Assembly (NCBI GenBank): GCA_964567125.1
Contig: CAZMLC010000094.1
Location: 1 to 9,099 of the forward strand
Direction: 5' to 3'
Origin: CAZMLC01 sp964567125
GTDB lineage: Bacteria > Verrucomicrobiota > Kiritimatiellia > RFP12 > UBA1067
DNA length: 9,099 bases
Every line of letters begins with the position of its first letter. Position 1 is the first letter of the stretch. Position numbers and translations under genes: made by a program. The notes beneath the pieces were generated by a model. It saw nothing but the letters and a program-made list of their open reading frames with translations. It ran no database searches and was not told the DNA's origin. Positions 1 to 6,345 of the stretch are shown here, one piece after another.

Positions 1-84
1 CATTATTTTTTTATCGGGCAGGAGATTGTCCCTATTACACCAGACGGTTCATACGCCTGCACGGGGGTGTACATCGGCGTATGA
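1..84 (+). CDS. Possible C-terminal end of an upstream gene (partial, start outside window)
   Basis: Reading in frame 1 from the first base gives 27 sense codons and then TGA at 82-84. The peptide ends in PITPDGSYACTGVYIGV, which has a mixed, protein-like composition, but it is far too short to assign to a family. The other two + frames are also open until 94 and 110, so openness alone is weak evidence. The final codons lie in an inverted repeat (49-57 with 76-84) that includes the stop codon. The alternative is that this is non-coding and the whole of 1-224 is intergenic. Function unknown; the call rests only on reading frame and composition. Confidence 0.25.
   Translation, partial: HYFFIGQEIVPITPDGSYACTGVYIGV
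49..84 (+). repeat. 9-bp perfect inverted repeat (hairpin) upstream of argJ
   Basis: TCATACGCC at 49-57 is the exact reverse complement of GGCGTATGA at 76-84. Within the 18-base interval, 58-62 can also pair with 67-71 (one G-T pair) around a four-G loop, leaving a four-base bulge at 72-75. A further partial copy, GCGTATGA, occurs at 103-110. Only a short run of four T (89-92) follows, so it is at best a weak terminator for an upstream gene. It could equally be a protein-binding palindrome or a leader RNA structure. The repeat itself is seen directly; its role is not known. Confidence 0.6.
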
Positions 85-224
85 GTCGTTTTGACTCGAC
101 GCGCGTATGACGCCAGAAAACGGATAAAATGAGATAAAGATCGCTCGGTTTATCGATTTTCATCGACTTTATACAGTCAAATCGACAATAATAGAAGATT
201 CAAACCAAGGATTGGCTTTTTCAG
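85..224 (+). promoter_or_regulatory. AT-richer leader before argJ with paired repeats; probable promoter/operator region
   Basis: This stretch precedes the first gene of the arginine cluster and is clearly richer in A and T than the genes. It holds GATAAA at 123-128 and 133-138 (ten bases apart) and the inverted TTTATC at 149-154, which forms a symmetric element with the second copy. It also holds ATCGA at 152-156, 162-166 and 181-185, and a TCGAT/ATCGA inverted pair (153-157, 162-166). GAGTC/GACTC at 83-87 and 93-97 can form a small hairpin. A possible sigma-70 pair is TCGACT (163-168) with AATAAT (187-192), spaced 18, but the match is modest. An AAGGA at 207-211 lies 13 bases before the argJ start, a rather long spacing. 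No match to the E. coli or Bacillus arginine box was seen. Confidence 0.4.
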
Positions 225-1439
225 ATGAAAGTATTCGATTTTATTGCAGGAGGCGTCACCGCGGCAGCCGGTTTCAAAGCGTGTGGCGTCGAAGCTGGGA
301 TTAAATACACGAACCGCAAGGATATGGCGTTGCTGGTCGCTATTGCGCCGGCGGCAACCGCCGCCATGTACACGACGAACAAGGTGGCCGCAGCGCCGGT
401 TCAGGTGGATCGCGAACGCACTGCCGGAGGCCGTGCGCAGGCGATTCTGGTCAACAGCGGGTGCGCCAATGCATGTACGGGTGAGACCGGTCTGGCGAAC
501 GCTAGGGAAATGGCGCGTCTGGCTGCCGCTGCGCTGGGTATTCAGGAGCAGCTGGTGCTGATTTGCTCCACGGGCGTGATCGGCGTGAATCTGCCGATGG
601 ACCGCATTGCGGCGGGCGTAACGAAAGCGGTTACCGCGCTGACCCCGAAGGGCGGCGACGATGCGGCGCATGCGATCATGACGACGGATACGGTCGACAA
701 GCAGGTCGCGGTGGAATTGAAGATCGATGGCAAGGTGGTGCGCGTGGGCGGCATGTGCAAGGGCTCGGGCATGATTGAGCCGAACATGGCGACCATGCTG
801 GGCTTCATCACTACGGATGCGGATATTGAACCTGCGGCGCTGGATCAGGCGTTGCGCGCGGCTGTGAACATCAGCTTCAACCGCGTGGTTGTGGATGGTG
901 ACATGAGCACGAACGACACGGTGATCGCGATGGCGAGCGGCGTGGCCGGCAATGTGACGCTGACGCCTGCGCATGCGCAGTGGCAGGATTTCCAGGATGC
1001 GCTGGCTACGGTCTGTGTCGAGCTGGGCAAGAAGATGGTGCTCGATGGCGAGGGCGCGACGAAATTTGTTACGGTGCGCGTGAAGGGTGCGAAGACGGCG
1101 CGCGATGCACAGAAGGCGGCGCGCGCGATTTCCAAATCCGCGCTGGTCAAGACCTCGTGGTTCGGCCTCGATCCGAACTGGGGCCGCGTGATCGCGGCTG
1201 TAGGCTATTCCGGTGCCGAAGTGGATGATCAGAAGGCGCAGATTTATTACGGCGACATTTGCGCGTACGACAAGGGCCGCGTGGCCGATGCGAGCCTGCT
1301 GGCGAGTATGCAGGATGTGATGCGCAAACGCGCCTTTGATGTGACGGTGAATTTGAACCTCGGCGAGGGGCAGGATGTGATCTACACCTGCGATTTCTCG
1401 TATGACTACGTGAAGATCAATGCGGAGTATACGACCTGA
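225..1439 (+). CDS. argJ: Bifunctional ornithine acetyltransferase / N-acetylglutamate synthase ArgJ
   Basis: ArgJ transfers the acetyl group from N-acetylornithine to glutamate, giving ornithine and N-acetylglutamate in the cyclic arginine pathway. Many members can also use acetyl-CoA. The 404-residue length is typical. The family self-cleaves into alpha and beta chains before a threonine nucleophile; here that site is MAT-ML, with cleavage expected between A189 and T190, just after the MCKGSGMIEPNM stretch. The oxyanion-hole segment is STGVIG (residues 115-120, T116-G117). Other family blocks are LVNSGCANACTG (76-86), GEGATKF (275-281), SWFGLDPNWGR (311-321) and the conserved C-terminal end DYVKINAEYTT. 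It opens the arginine cluster, 54 bases before argB. Whether it is mono- or bifunctional cannot be settled from sequence alone, though no argA or argE is seen in the window. Confidence 0.96.
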   Translation: MKVFDFIAGGVTAAAGFKACGVEAGIKYTNRKDMALLVAIAPAATAAMYTTNKVAAAPVQVDRERTAGGRAQAILVNSGCANACTGETGLANAREMARLAAAALGIQEQLVLICSTGVIGVNLPMDRIAAGVTKAVTALTPKGGDDAAHAIMTTDTVDKQVAVELKIDGKVVRVGGMCKGSGMIEPNMATMLGFITTDADIEPAALDQALRAAVNISFNRVVVDGDMSTNDTVIAMASGVAGNVTLTPAHAQWQDFQDALATVCVELGKKMVLDGEGATKFVTVRVKGAKTARDAQKAARAISKSALVKTSWFGLDPNWGRVIAAVGYSGAEVDDQKAQIYYGDICAYDKGRVADASLLASMQDVMRKRAFDVTVNLNLGEGQDVIYTCDFSYDYVKINAEYTT

Positions 1440-1493
1440 TGCGGGGTGGGGTGTGGACGAACGTTTTTGAATGGTTGATGGAACTTTTGAAAA

Positions 1494-2378
1494 ATGGTCA
1501 AGAATGCAACTGAAAAAGCAGGCGTGTTAACCGAAGCGCTGCCATACATTCAGGAATTTAAGGGCGCGGTCGTGCTGATCAAGGTCGGCGGCAGCGTGAT
1601 GGAAGTGCCGGAGAATCTGGAAGGCCTTTTGGTCGATATCGCGTTCATGAACACGGTGGGGATCAAGACGATTCTGGTTCACGGCGGGGGTAAGGCGATT
1701 TCGCGCGGTATGGAGAAGGCGGGGATTCCTCCGCTCTTCGTCCAGGGGCTGCGCGTGACCACAGCCGAGACCGTGCGCGTGGTTGAACAGGTCATCAAGC
1801 ATGAAGTGAATGCGAATGTGGTGCGTCTGCTGCAGAAGCATGGCGCGAACGCGCGTCCGCTGCATGGTGACTGGATTTTCACGTGTGCCAAGAAGACCGG
1901 CCGCAACCCGGAGACGGGCGAGGTGCTGGATTGGGGCTATGTTGGCGATCCGATCGCTGTCGATGTCCGATCGGTCCATGAGATGCTGGATGCAGGGATT
2001 GTGCCGGTTGTGACACCGCTGGGAACGGGGAAGAGTGACGGCATGACCTACAATGTGAATGCGGACACAGCGGCTGCGGCGTTAGCCAAGGCCATGAAAG
2101 TCCGGAAGCTGGCCTTCATTTCTGATGTGCCCGGTTTGCTGATGGATGTCAATGACCCCACCAGCTTATTGGCAACGTTGCACGTCAGCAGCGTCGAGAA
2201 GCTGAAAGAGCAGGGCGTTGTCGGGGGCGGAATGCTGCCCAAGTTGGACAGTTGCGTGGAAGCGATCCGTGCAGGCGTCGGCAAGGTTCACCTTGTTGAC
2301 GGACGGATGCCGCACTCGCTGCTGTTGGAGATTTTTACGAAACAAGGAGTAGGAACGGAGATTATAGCTGATGAGTAG
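1494..2378 (+). CDS. argB: Acetylglutamate kinase ArgB, probably arginine-sensitive type
   Basis: ArgB phosphorylates N-acetyl-L-glutamate with ATP, the second step of arginine synthesis, in the cytoplasm. The protein has 294 residues and the amino-acid kinase fold. Visible motifs are IKVGGSVM with K30 (phosphate binding), HGGGK at 63-67, the substrate-binding FVQGLRVT (R87), YNVNADTAA with N187 and D191, and GGGMLPK ending in K250. An N-terminal helix of about 25 residues (ending EALPYIQEFKG) precedes the catalytic domain, and the C-terminal end carries VDGRMPHSLLLEIFTKQGVGT. Both features mark the hexameric, arginine-inhibited kinases, as expected when ArgJ recycles acetyl groups. The ATG at 1494 is chosen because it gives this normal N-terminus; a weak GATGGA at 1477-1482 lies upstream. 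Its last eight bases overlap argD. Confidence 0.96.
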   Translation: MVKNATEKAGVLTEALPYIQEFKGAVVLIKVGGSVMEVPENLEGLLVDIAFMNTVGIKTILVHGGGKAISRGMEKAGIPPLFVQGLRVTTAETVRVVEQVIKHEVNANVVRLLQKHGANARPLHGDWIFTCAKKTGRNPETGEVLDWGYVGDPIAVDVRSVHEMLDAGIVPVVTPLGTGKSDGMTYNVNADTAAAALAKAMKVRKLAFISDVPGLLMDVNDPTSLLATLHVSSVEKLKEQGVVGGGMLPKLDSCVEAIRAGVGKVHLVDGRMPHSLLLEIFTKQGVGTEIIADE

Positions 2379-3579
2379 TAATAAGAGTGCTGAGATTGCC
2401 GCGATGTTCAATCAATACGTGATGAACACCTATTCGCCTTCTGTAACGTTGGTGAATGGAAATGGATGCAAGGTTCACAATCCTGAGCGTGCGACGTTCC
2501 TCGATTTCACTGCGGGTATCGCGGTTCACAATGTCGGTCACTGCCATCCGAAAGTCGTAAAGGCGATTCAGGATCAGGTCTCCACGATCGGGCATACCTC
2601 GAATCTGTTCTATACCGTGGGTCAGGCGCTGCTGGCGAAGAAGTTGTCGGACCTGGGTCTGGGCGGTAAGAGCTTTTTCTGCAACTCGGGCGCCGAGGCG
2701 AACGAAGCGATGATCAAGCTTGCGCGTCTGTGGGGCCATGAGAAGGGCAAGTACGAGATCATCACGATGCAAAACTCGTTCCATGGTCGTACCTTAGCCA
2801 CCTTGACCGCAACGGGACAGTCCAAAGTGCAGAAGGGTTTTGATCCGTTGCCGATCGGCTTCGCGTATGCGGAGTTCAACAATCTCGAGTCGGTGAAAGC
2901 CGCGATCAACGAGCACACGGTTGCCATCATGCTGGAGGCTGTTCAGGGTGAAGGCGGCGTGGTGGCCGCAACGGAAGAATTCATGTACGGCGTGCGCAAA
3001 CTGTGCGATGAAAAGGGCTTGCTGATGCTGTGCGATGAAGTGCAGTGCGGCATGGGACGTACCGGAAAATGGTTTGGCTGGCAGAATTACTCTGTTAAAC
3101 CGGATGCCTTTTCGCTGGCGAAAGCGTTGGCGGATGGTATCCCGATGGGCGCATTGGTCGCCTCGCCGGCGTTGTCCGATATCTTCACGCCGGGTTCGCA
3201 TGCTTCGACGTTTGGCGGCAATCCGGTCTCTTCCGCCGCGGCGCTGGCTGTGATCGATGTGATCGAGAGCGAAGGGTTGCTGGAAAATACGACCAAGATG
3301 GGCGAGCTCTTCATGGAAGGCCTGAAGGTCTTTTGTGAAAAGTACGATCAGGTGCTTGAAGTCCGCGGTAAAGGTCTGATGGTGGGCATGGTCGTCGAAG
3401 GCTCTGCCAAGGATGTCGTGGCGGCCTGCCGCGACGGCGGTCTGCTCTGTTGCGCCGCAGGCGAACATGTGGTCCGTTTCCTCCCGCCGCTGAATGTGAA
3501 GGAAGCCAACATCGAAGAGGCGCTCGAAATGATCGCGGACTCGCTGGATGAACTTTTTGGCGCAGGCGAAGACGAATAA
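2371..3579 (+). CDS. argD: Acetylornithine aminotransferase ArgD
   Basis: ArgD is a class III, PLP-dependent aminotransferase that converts N-acetylglutamate semialdehyde and glutamate to N-acetylornithine and 2-oxoglutarate. Related enzymes also serve in lysine synthesis. It has 402 residues, the usual length. Motifs in order: NSGAEANEAMIKLAR (105-119) for cofactor phosphate, FHGRTLATLTATGQ (137-150), EAVQGEGGV (189-197), CDEVQCGMGRTG (221-232, D222 contacting the PLP ring nitrogen), FSLAKALADGIPMGA (247-261, K251 the Schiff-base lysine), STFGGNPV (279-286) and VRGKGLMVG (331-339). The start lies inside the end of argB (ATGAGTAG overlap), with a GGAG about ten bases upstream, suggesting translational coupling. 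Placement after argJ and argB supports acetylornithine rather than ornithine or GABA as substrate. Confidence 0.94.
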   Translation: MSSNKSAEIAAMFNQYVMNTYSPSVTLVNGNGCKVHNPERATFLDFTAGIAVHNVGHCHPKVVKAIQDQVSTIGHTSNLFYTVGQALLAKKLSDLGLGGKSFFCNSGAEANEAMIKLARLWGHEKGKYEIITMQNSFHGRTLATLTATGQSKVQKGFDPLPIGFAYAEFNNLESVKAAINEHTVAIMLEAVQGEGGVVAATEEFMYGVRKLCDEKGLLMLCDEVQCGMGRTGKWFGWQNYSVKPDAFSLAKALADGIPMGALVASPALSDIFTPGSHASTFGGNPVSSAAALAVIDVIESEGLLENTTKMGELFMEGLKVFCEKYDQVLEVRGKGLMVGMVVEGSAKDVVAACRDGGLLCCAAGEHVVRFLPPLNVKEANIEEALEMIADSLDELFGAGEDE

Positions 3580-4485
3580 ATGCAGGGTTGTGAAGGAGCG
3601 AGTGTCGGCTGTATGCAACGGTTAGAAGAACGCCTTGTCCACGCATGTTTGATCTGCGATGGAGGCATGGGCACCCAGCTTCATGGCTTAGGCCTGAAGC
3701 CGGGGGTCTGCCCGGAATCCTGGAATCTGACGCATCCGGAAGAGGTGAAGCAGGTCTATGCGGCTTACCGCGCAGCGGGAAGTCATATTGTTGAGACGAA
3801 TACATTTGGTGGCAGCCGCTACAAGCTGATGCATTACGGCCTTGCGGATCAGGTCTCCGTCATCAATCGCGCGGGCGTTGCCCTGGCGCGTGAGGTGGCG
3901 GGCGCTACGCAGTACGTCATGGCCAGCATGGGGCCGACAGGCGCCTTTATGGAGCCGTACGGCGATGAGACGGAAGACGCTTTCTATGCGGCGTTCAAAG
4001 AGCAGGCGCTGGCTTTTGCCGATGGCGGTGCCGATGCGGTCATCGTCGAAACCATGACGGGACTTGAAGAGTGCCTCGTCGCGATTCGCGCTGTGCGCGA
4101 GAATACGAACCTGACCTGTCTGGCCAGCTTTTCCTTCGATCCGCAGCCGGATGGCAGCTATGCCTCCATGATGGGCGTAACGCCGGAAGCTTTTGCACAG
4201 GCTGCAGTTGCCGCCGGTGCGCACATTGTCGGCTCGAACTGCGGCGTCGGACCTGAACACTTGCTGCGCGTGATCGCGCGCCTCCGCTCGGTCGTCGATG
4301 TCCCGCTCATCGCGATGCCGAATGCCGGCATGCCGGAGCTGGTGGACGGACGTACTGTTTTTCCTGCAACGCCGGAGGATATGGCGGAGAAGGTTCCTGC
4401 CTTGATCGATGCGGGCGCGCGGATCATTGGCGGATGCTGTGGAACAACGCCGGCGCATATCGCTGCGATGGCGAAAAAGATTTAA
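3580..4485 (+). CDS. Stand-alone homocysteine S-methyltransferase domain protein (MetH N-domain / MmuM / BHMT family)
   Basis: The protein is a single Hcy-binding TIM barrel that transfers a methyl group to homocysteine to give methionine. The longest frame has 301 residues; a start at 3613 (residue 12) would give 290 and is my preference. Motifs: DGGMGTQL (27-34), ETNTFGG (72-78), GPTGAF (118-123), VETMTGLEE (156-164), GSNCGVGPEHL (218-228) and GGCCGTTPAHI (284-294). C221, C286 and C287 form the expected zinc site that binds the substrate thiol. The folate, cobalamin and reactivation modules of full MetH are absent, and no corrinoid protein gene is adjacent. The methyl donor (S-methylmethionine, betaine, or a methyl-corrinoid or folate partner encoded elsewhere) cannot be told from this window. 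It follows argD directly and precedes an MraY-type gene by nine bases. Confidence 0.88.
   Translation: MQGCEGASVGCMQRLEERLVHACLICDGGMGTQLHGLGLKPGVCPESWNLTHPEEVKQVYAAYRAAGSHIVETNTFGGSRYKLMHYGLADQVSVINRAGVALAREVAGATQYVMASMGPTGAFMEPYGDETEDAFYAAFKEQALAFADGGADAVIVETMTGLEECLVAIRAVRENTNLTCLASFSFDPQPDGSYASMMGVTPEAFAQAAVAAGAHIVGSNCGVGPEHLLRVIARLRSVVDVPLIAMPNAGMPELVDGRTVFPATPEDMAEKVPALIDAGARIIGGCCGTTPAHIAAMAKKI
3593..3598 (+). promoter_or_regulatory. Shine-Dalgarno-like AAGGAG deciding the start of the homocysteine methyltransferase gene
   Basis: AAGGAG lies inside the first codons of the longest reading frame (start 3580) and 14 bases before an in-frame ATG at 3613. Family proteins begin only a few residues before the DGGMGT block, which fits the 3613 start. 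The ATG at 3580 abuts the argD stop and has no comparable site before it, but it could be reached by ribosomes finishing argD. The spacing is longer than ideal, so the choice is not final. Confidence 0.4.
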
Positions 4486-4494
4486 GAGGCTGCT

Positions 4495-5616
4495 ATGTTG
4501 TTTTGGTTGGCACCTTATCTATGTAAGGTTTGGGGACCTTTCCGTTTGCTGGGATCACATCTTGTGCTGCTGTCCGTCGGGACCATGCTGGCCGGGTTGC
4601 TGATCTATCTGTATCTGCCGAAACTGTGGCAGCGTCTGCCGACCGATAAAGGCAAGATGCACACGCCGGATGGCGGCGTGCGGGCCCTCGGCAAACCAAC
4701 GGGCGCAGGCATCATTCTCGCGCAGATCGTGCTGCCGATCGTGTTGCTCTTTGTCCCGCTTGACTGGCCCATGCTCGGCGTGGTCGGCTGCCTCTACTTC
4801 TGCATGCTCTTCGGATACCTCGACGATGCGAGTTCCGTGCCGTGGGGACAGTTGAAGAAGGGACTGCTCGATGCGGTCGTCGCGTTCTCAGCCGCTGCCT
4901 TTATCTATTGGACGCAAGGTTCGCACGTCTGGTTGCCGGTGCTGAAGAACGAGATCCTGGTTTCGGCCTGGATCTATATTCCCTGCGCCGCGATGCTGCT
5001 CTGGTTCTCCATGAATGCCACGAACTGCTCGGATGGCGTGGATGGACTTGCCGGAACGTTGACGCTCATTTCGCTGTTCGCGCTGGTCGGCATGTTGTAC
5101 GGCGTGGTGGGCTATAAGCCGGTTGCCAATTATCTGCTCATTCCGCACAACGCGGATGCCGCGCGCTGGGCGATCCTCATGGCGATCAATGCCGGAGCTG
5201 TCGCCGGGTATCTGTGGTGGAATGCGGAGCCGAGCCGCGTGCTGATGGGCGATGCCGGATCGCGTCTGCTTGGCATGCTCGTCGGCGTGGCGGTCTTGAT
5301 TGCGGGCAATCCCTTTCTGATTATCGTGGTCTCGCCGGTGGTGCTGGTGAATGGCGGAACAGGGCTGTTCAAACTGGTGCTGCTGCGCAGTCTGCGTAAG
5401 ATCGGTTTCGATACGCGTCCGCCGAGCACATTGCCGGCTGAAGATGCCGCGCAGCTGCACGTGCTGGTCAAGGCGCTGCACAGCGTGCGCTTCCCCCTGC
5501 ACGATCATTGCCGCCACCGCTTGGGCTGGAGCAATGCGCAGGTGCTGATGCGCTTCGCCTTGTTGCAGGGATTCCTGATTCCCTTGCTGTTCGTGATTCT
5601 AGTGAAGATTCGTTAA
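4495..5616 (+). CDS. MraY/WecA-family phosphosugar-polyprenyl phosphate transferase, MraY-like with altered His motif
   Basis: This integral membrane enzyme family moves a phospho-sugar from a UDP-sugar to undecaprenyl phosphate. MraY does so with UDP-MurNAc-pentapeptide, making lipid I for peptidoglycan. Of 373 residues, most are hydrophobic segments (about 21-42, 69-90, 92-108, 124-139, 155-171, 186-205, 224-241, 258-284 and 353-370). Family motifs: GKPTGAGI (66-73) in the place of MraY's TPTMGG-type segment, YLDDA (108-112, the D-D pair), NATNCSDGVDGLAG (174-187) and LMGDAGSRLLG (250-260, D253). The C-terminal FPLHDHCRHRLGWSNAQVLMRF region (333 on; 22 residues, abbreviated here as PLHDH...GWSNAQVLMRF) aligns with the MraY-specific PIHHHFE...GW motif, so MraY is more likely than WecA. 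It differs by HDH for HHH and by extra residues (about 300-330) before it. No division or cell-wall cluster genes adjoin it. Start supported by AAGAGG at 4484-4489. Confidence 0.8.
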   Translation: MLFWLAPYLCKVWGPFRLLGSHLVLLSVGTMLAGLLIYLYLPKLWQRLPTDKGKMHTPDGGVRALGKPTGAGIILAQIVLPIVLLFVPLDWPMLGVVGCLYFCMLFGYLDDASSVPWGQLKKGLLDAVVAFSAAAFIYWTQGSHVWLPVLKNEILVSAWIYIPCAAMLLWFSMNATNCSDGVDGLAGTLTLISLFALVGMLYGVVGYKPVANYLLIPHNADAARWAILMAINAGAVAGYLWWNAEPSRVLMGDAGSRLLGMLVGVAVLIAGNPFLIIVVSPVVLVNGGTGLFKLVLLRSLRKIGFDTRPPSTLPAEDAAQLHVLVKALHSVRFPLHDHCRHRLGWSNAQVLMRFALLQGFLIPLLFVILVKIR

Positions 5617-5628
5617 CGAGGGGTCTGC

Positions 5629-6345
5629 ATGACAGCGCTTGTGCTGAGATTGGGTAAATGTGATCAGTTGACGGATAGCCGTTGCCTTCATGTCGCCCAG
5701 CGCGCAGGCGTGGCGGTCGAGGCCGTGCGCGAAATCGATGAACTGGCTGAATGGGCGCGTTCGGAACCTGCACGCCTTCGCACCGAGTTTGATGCCACTA
5801 AAGGACCTTTCGTCGTGGGCGCATCGCGTCCGCGCGCCGCCAAAGCCCTGCTGCAGTTTGCAGGAATTCCTACGCAGCAGCTCGATCTGCGCTGGGTGAC
5901 GCTGGAGGCGGATCTCGCTGCGCTGAAGCAGGGGTACGGTGTGCCCTGGTACCCGGTGATCGATCGCGATTATTGTGTGGGCTGCGGAGTCTGCGCGGAT
6001 TACTGCCTCTTCTCGGTCTATGCAACGGACCCGGCAGAACCCTCGACGCAGCGCGTGCGCGTTGTGCGTCCCCTGAATTGCAAGGTCGGTTGTCCGGCCT
6101 GTTCGCGGCTCTGCGCCAAAGGCGCGCTGATCTTCCCGTTTTGTTCCGATCCTGAGCTGAACGGATCGCTGGACGATCCGCGGACACGGACGCACGTCGA
6201 CCTGGCCTCCGTGCTGGGCGACGATCCTATGAAGGTCTTGGCGGAACGTCGCAAAAAACGGCAGCTGCTGGCGGATGAACAGCGTCAGAAAGCGGAGCAG
6301 GATCGCATCAAATTTTCCGGTTTAGCGGATACAGGAGTGGAATGA
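5629..6345 (+). CDS. Ferredoxin-like protein with two 4Fe-4S motifs and an unassigned N-terminal domain
   Basis: The 238-residue soluble protein has two cysteine motifs: C116-x2-C119-x2-C122-x3-C126, and C151-x3-C155-x2-C158-x3-C162, where the first gap is one residue longer than the classical pattern. In bacterial ferredoxins such pairs hold two 4Fe-4S clusters and carry electrons. Further cysteines are at 11, 19 and 172. Residues 1-105 form an alpha/beta-looking domain with GPFVVGASRPRAAKALL (59-75), loosely like the SPR/RPR segment of heterodisulfide-reductase-type proteins, but I cannot assign it. The C-terminal 203-228 is a highly charged helix rich in R, K, E and Q. The start is supported by GAGGGG at 5618-5623, five bases before the ATG. 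Its stop overlaps the helicase start (ATGA), so the two are probably coupled. Redox partner and function unknown. Confidence 0.75.
   Translation: MTALVLRLGKCDQLTDSRCLHVAQRAGVAVEAVREIDELAEWARSEPARLRTEFDATKGPFVVGASRPRAAKALLQFAGIPTQQLDLRWVTLEADLAALKQGYGVPWYPVIDRDYCVGCGVCADYCLFSVYATDPAEPSTQRVRVVRPLNCKVGCPACSRLCAKGALIFPFCSDPELNGSLDDPRTRTHVDLASVLGDDPMKVLAERRKKRQLLADEQRQKAEQDRIKFSGLADTGVE

Noticed and set aside
91..130. Promoter made of TTGACT (91-96) and TAAAAT (125-130)
   Set aside because: The spacing is 28 bases, too far for a sigma-70 promoter, although each hexamer alone looks reasonable.
85..224. Classical arginine box (ArgR/AhrC operator) before argJ
   Set aside because: No 18-base TGAAT...ATTCA-type palindrome is visible; only unrelated short repeats are present.
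177..974. Antisense open frame of 265 codons opposite argJ
   Set aside because: It covers the ArgJ self-cleavage region in reverse and reads as an arginine/histidine-rich shadow.
2794..3618. Antisense open frame of 274 codons opposite argD
   Set aside because: argD is unmistakable on the + strand. The antisense product is histidine- and arginine-rich, spans the argD stop and has no family resemblance.
3688..4458. Antisense open frame of 256 codons opposite the homocysteine methyltransferase gene
   Set aside because: Same pattern: the sense strand carries complete zinc and barrel motifs, and the antisense frame shows none.
4842..5117. Alternative + frame ORF of 91 codons inside the MraY-type gene
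   Set aside because: It lies wholly within a gene with clear family motifs and has no good ribosome binding site or recognisable content.
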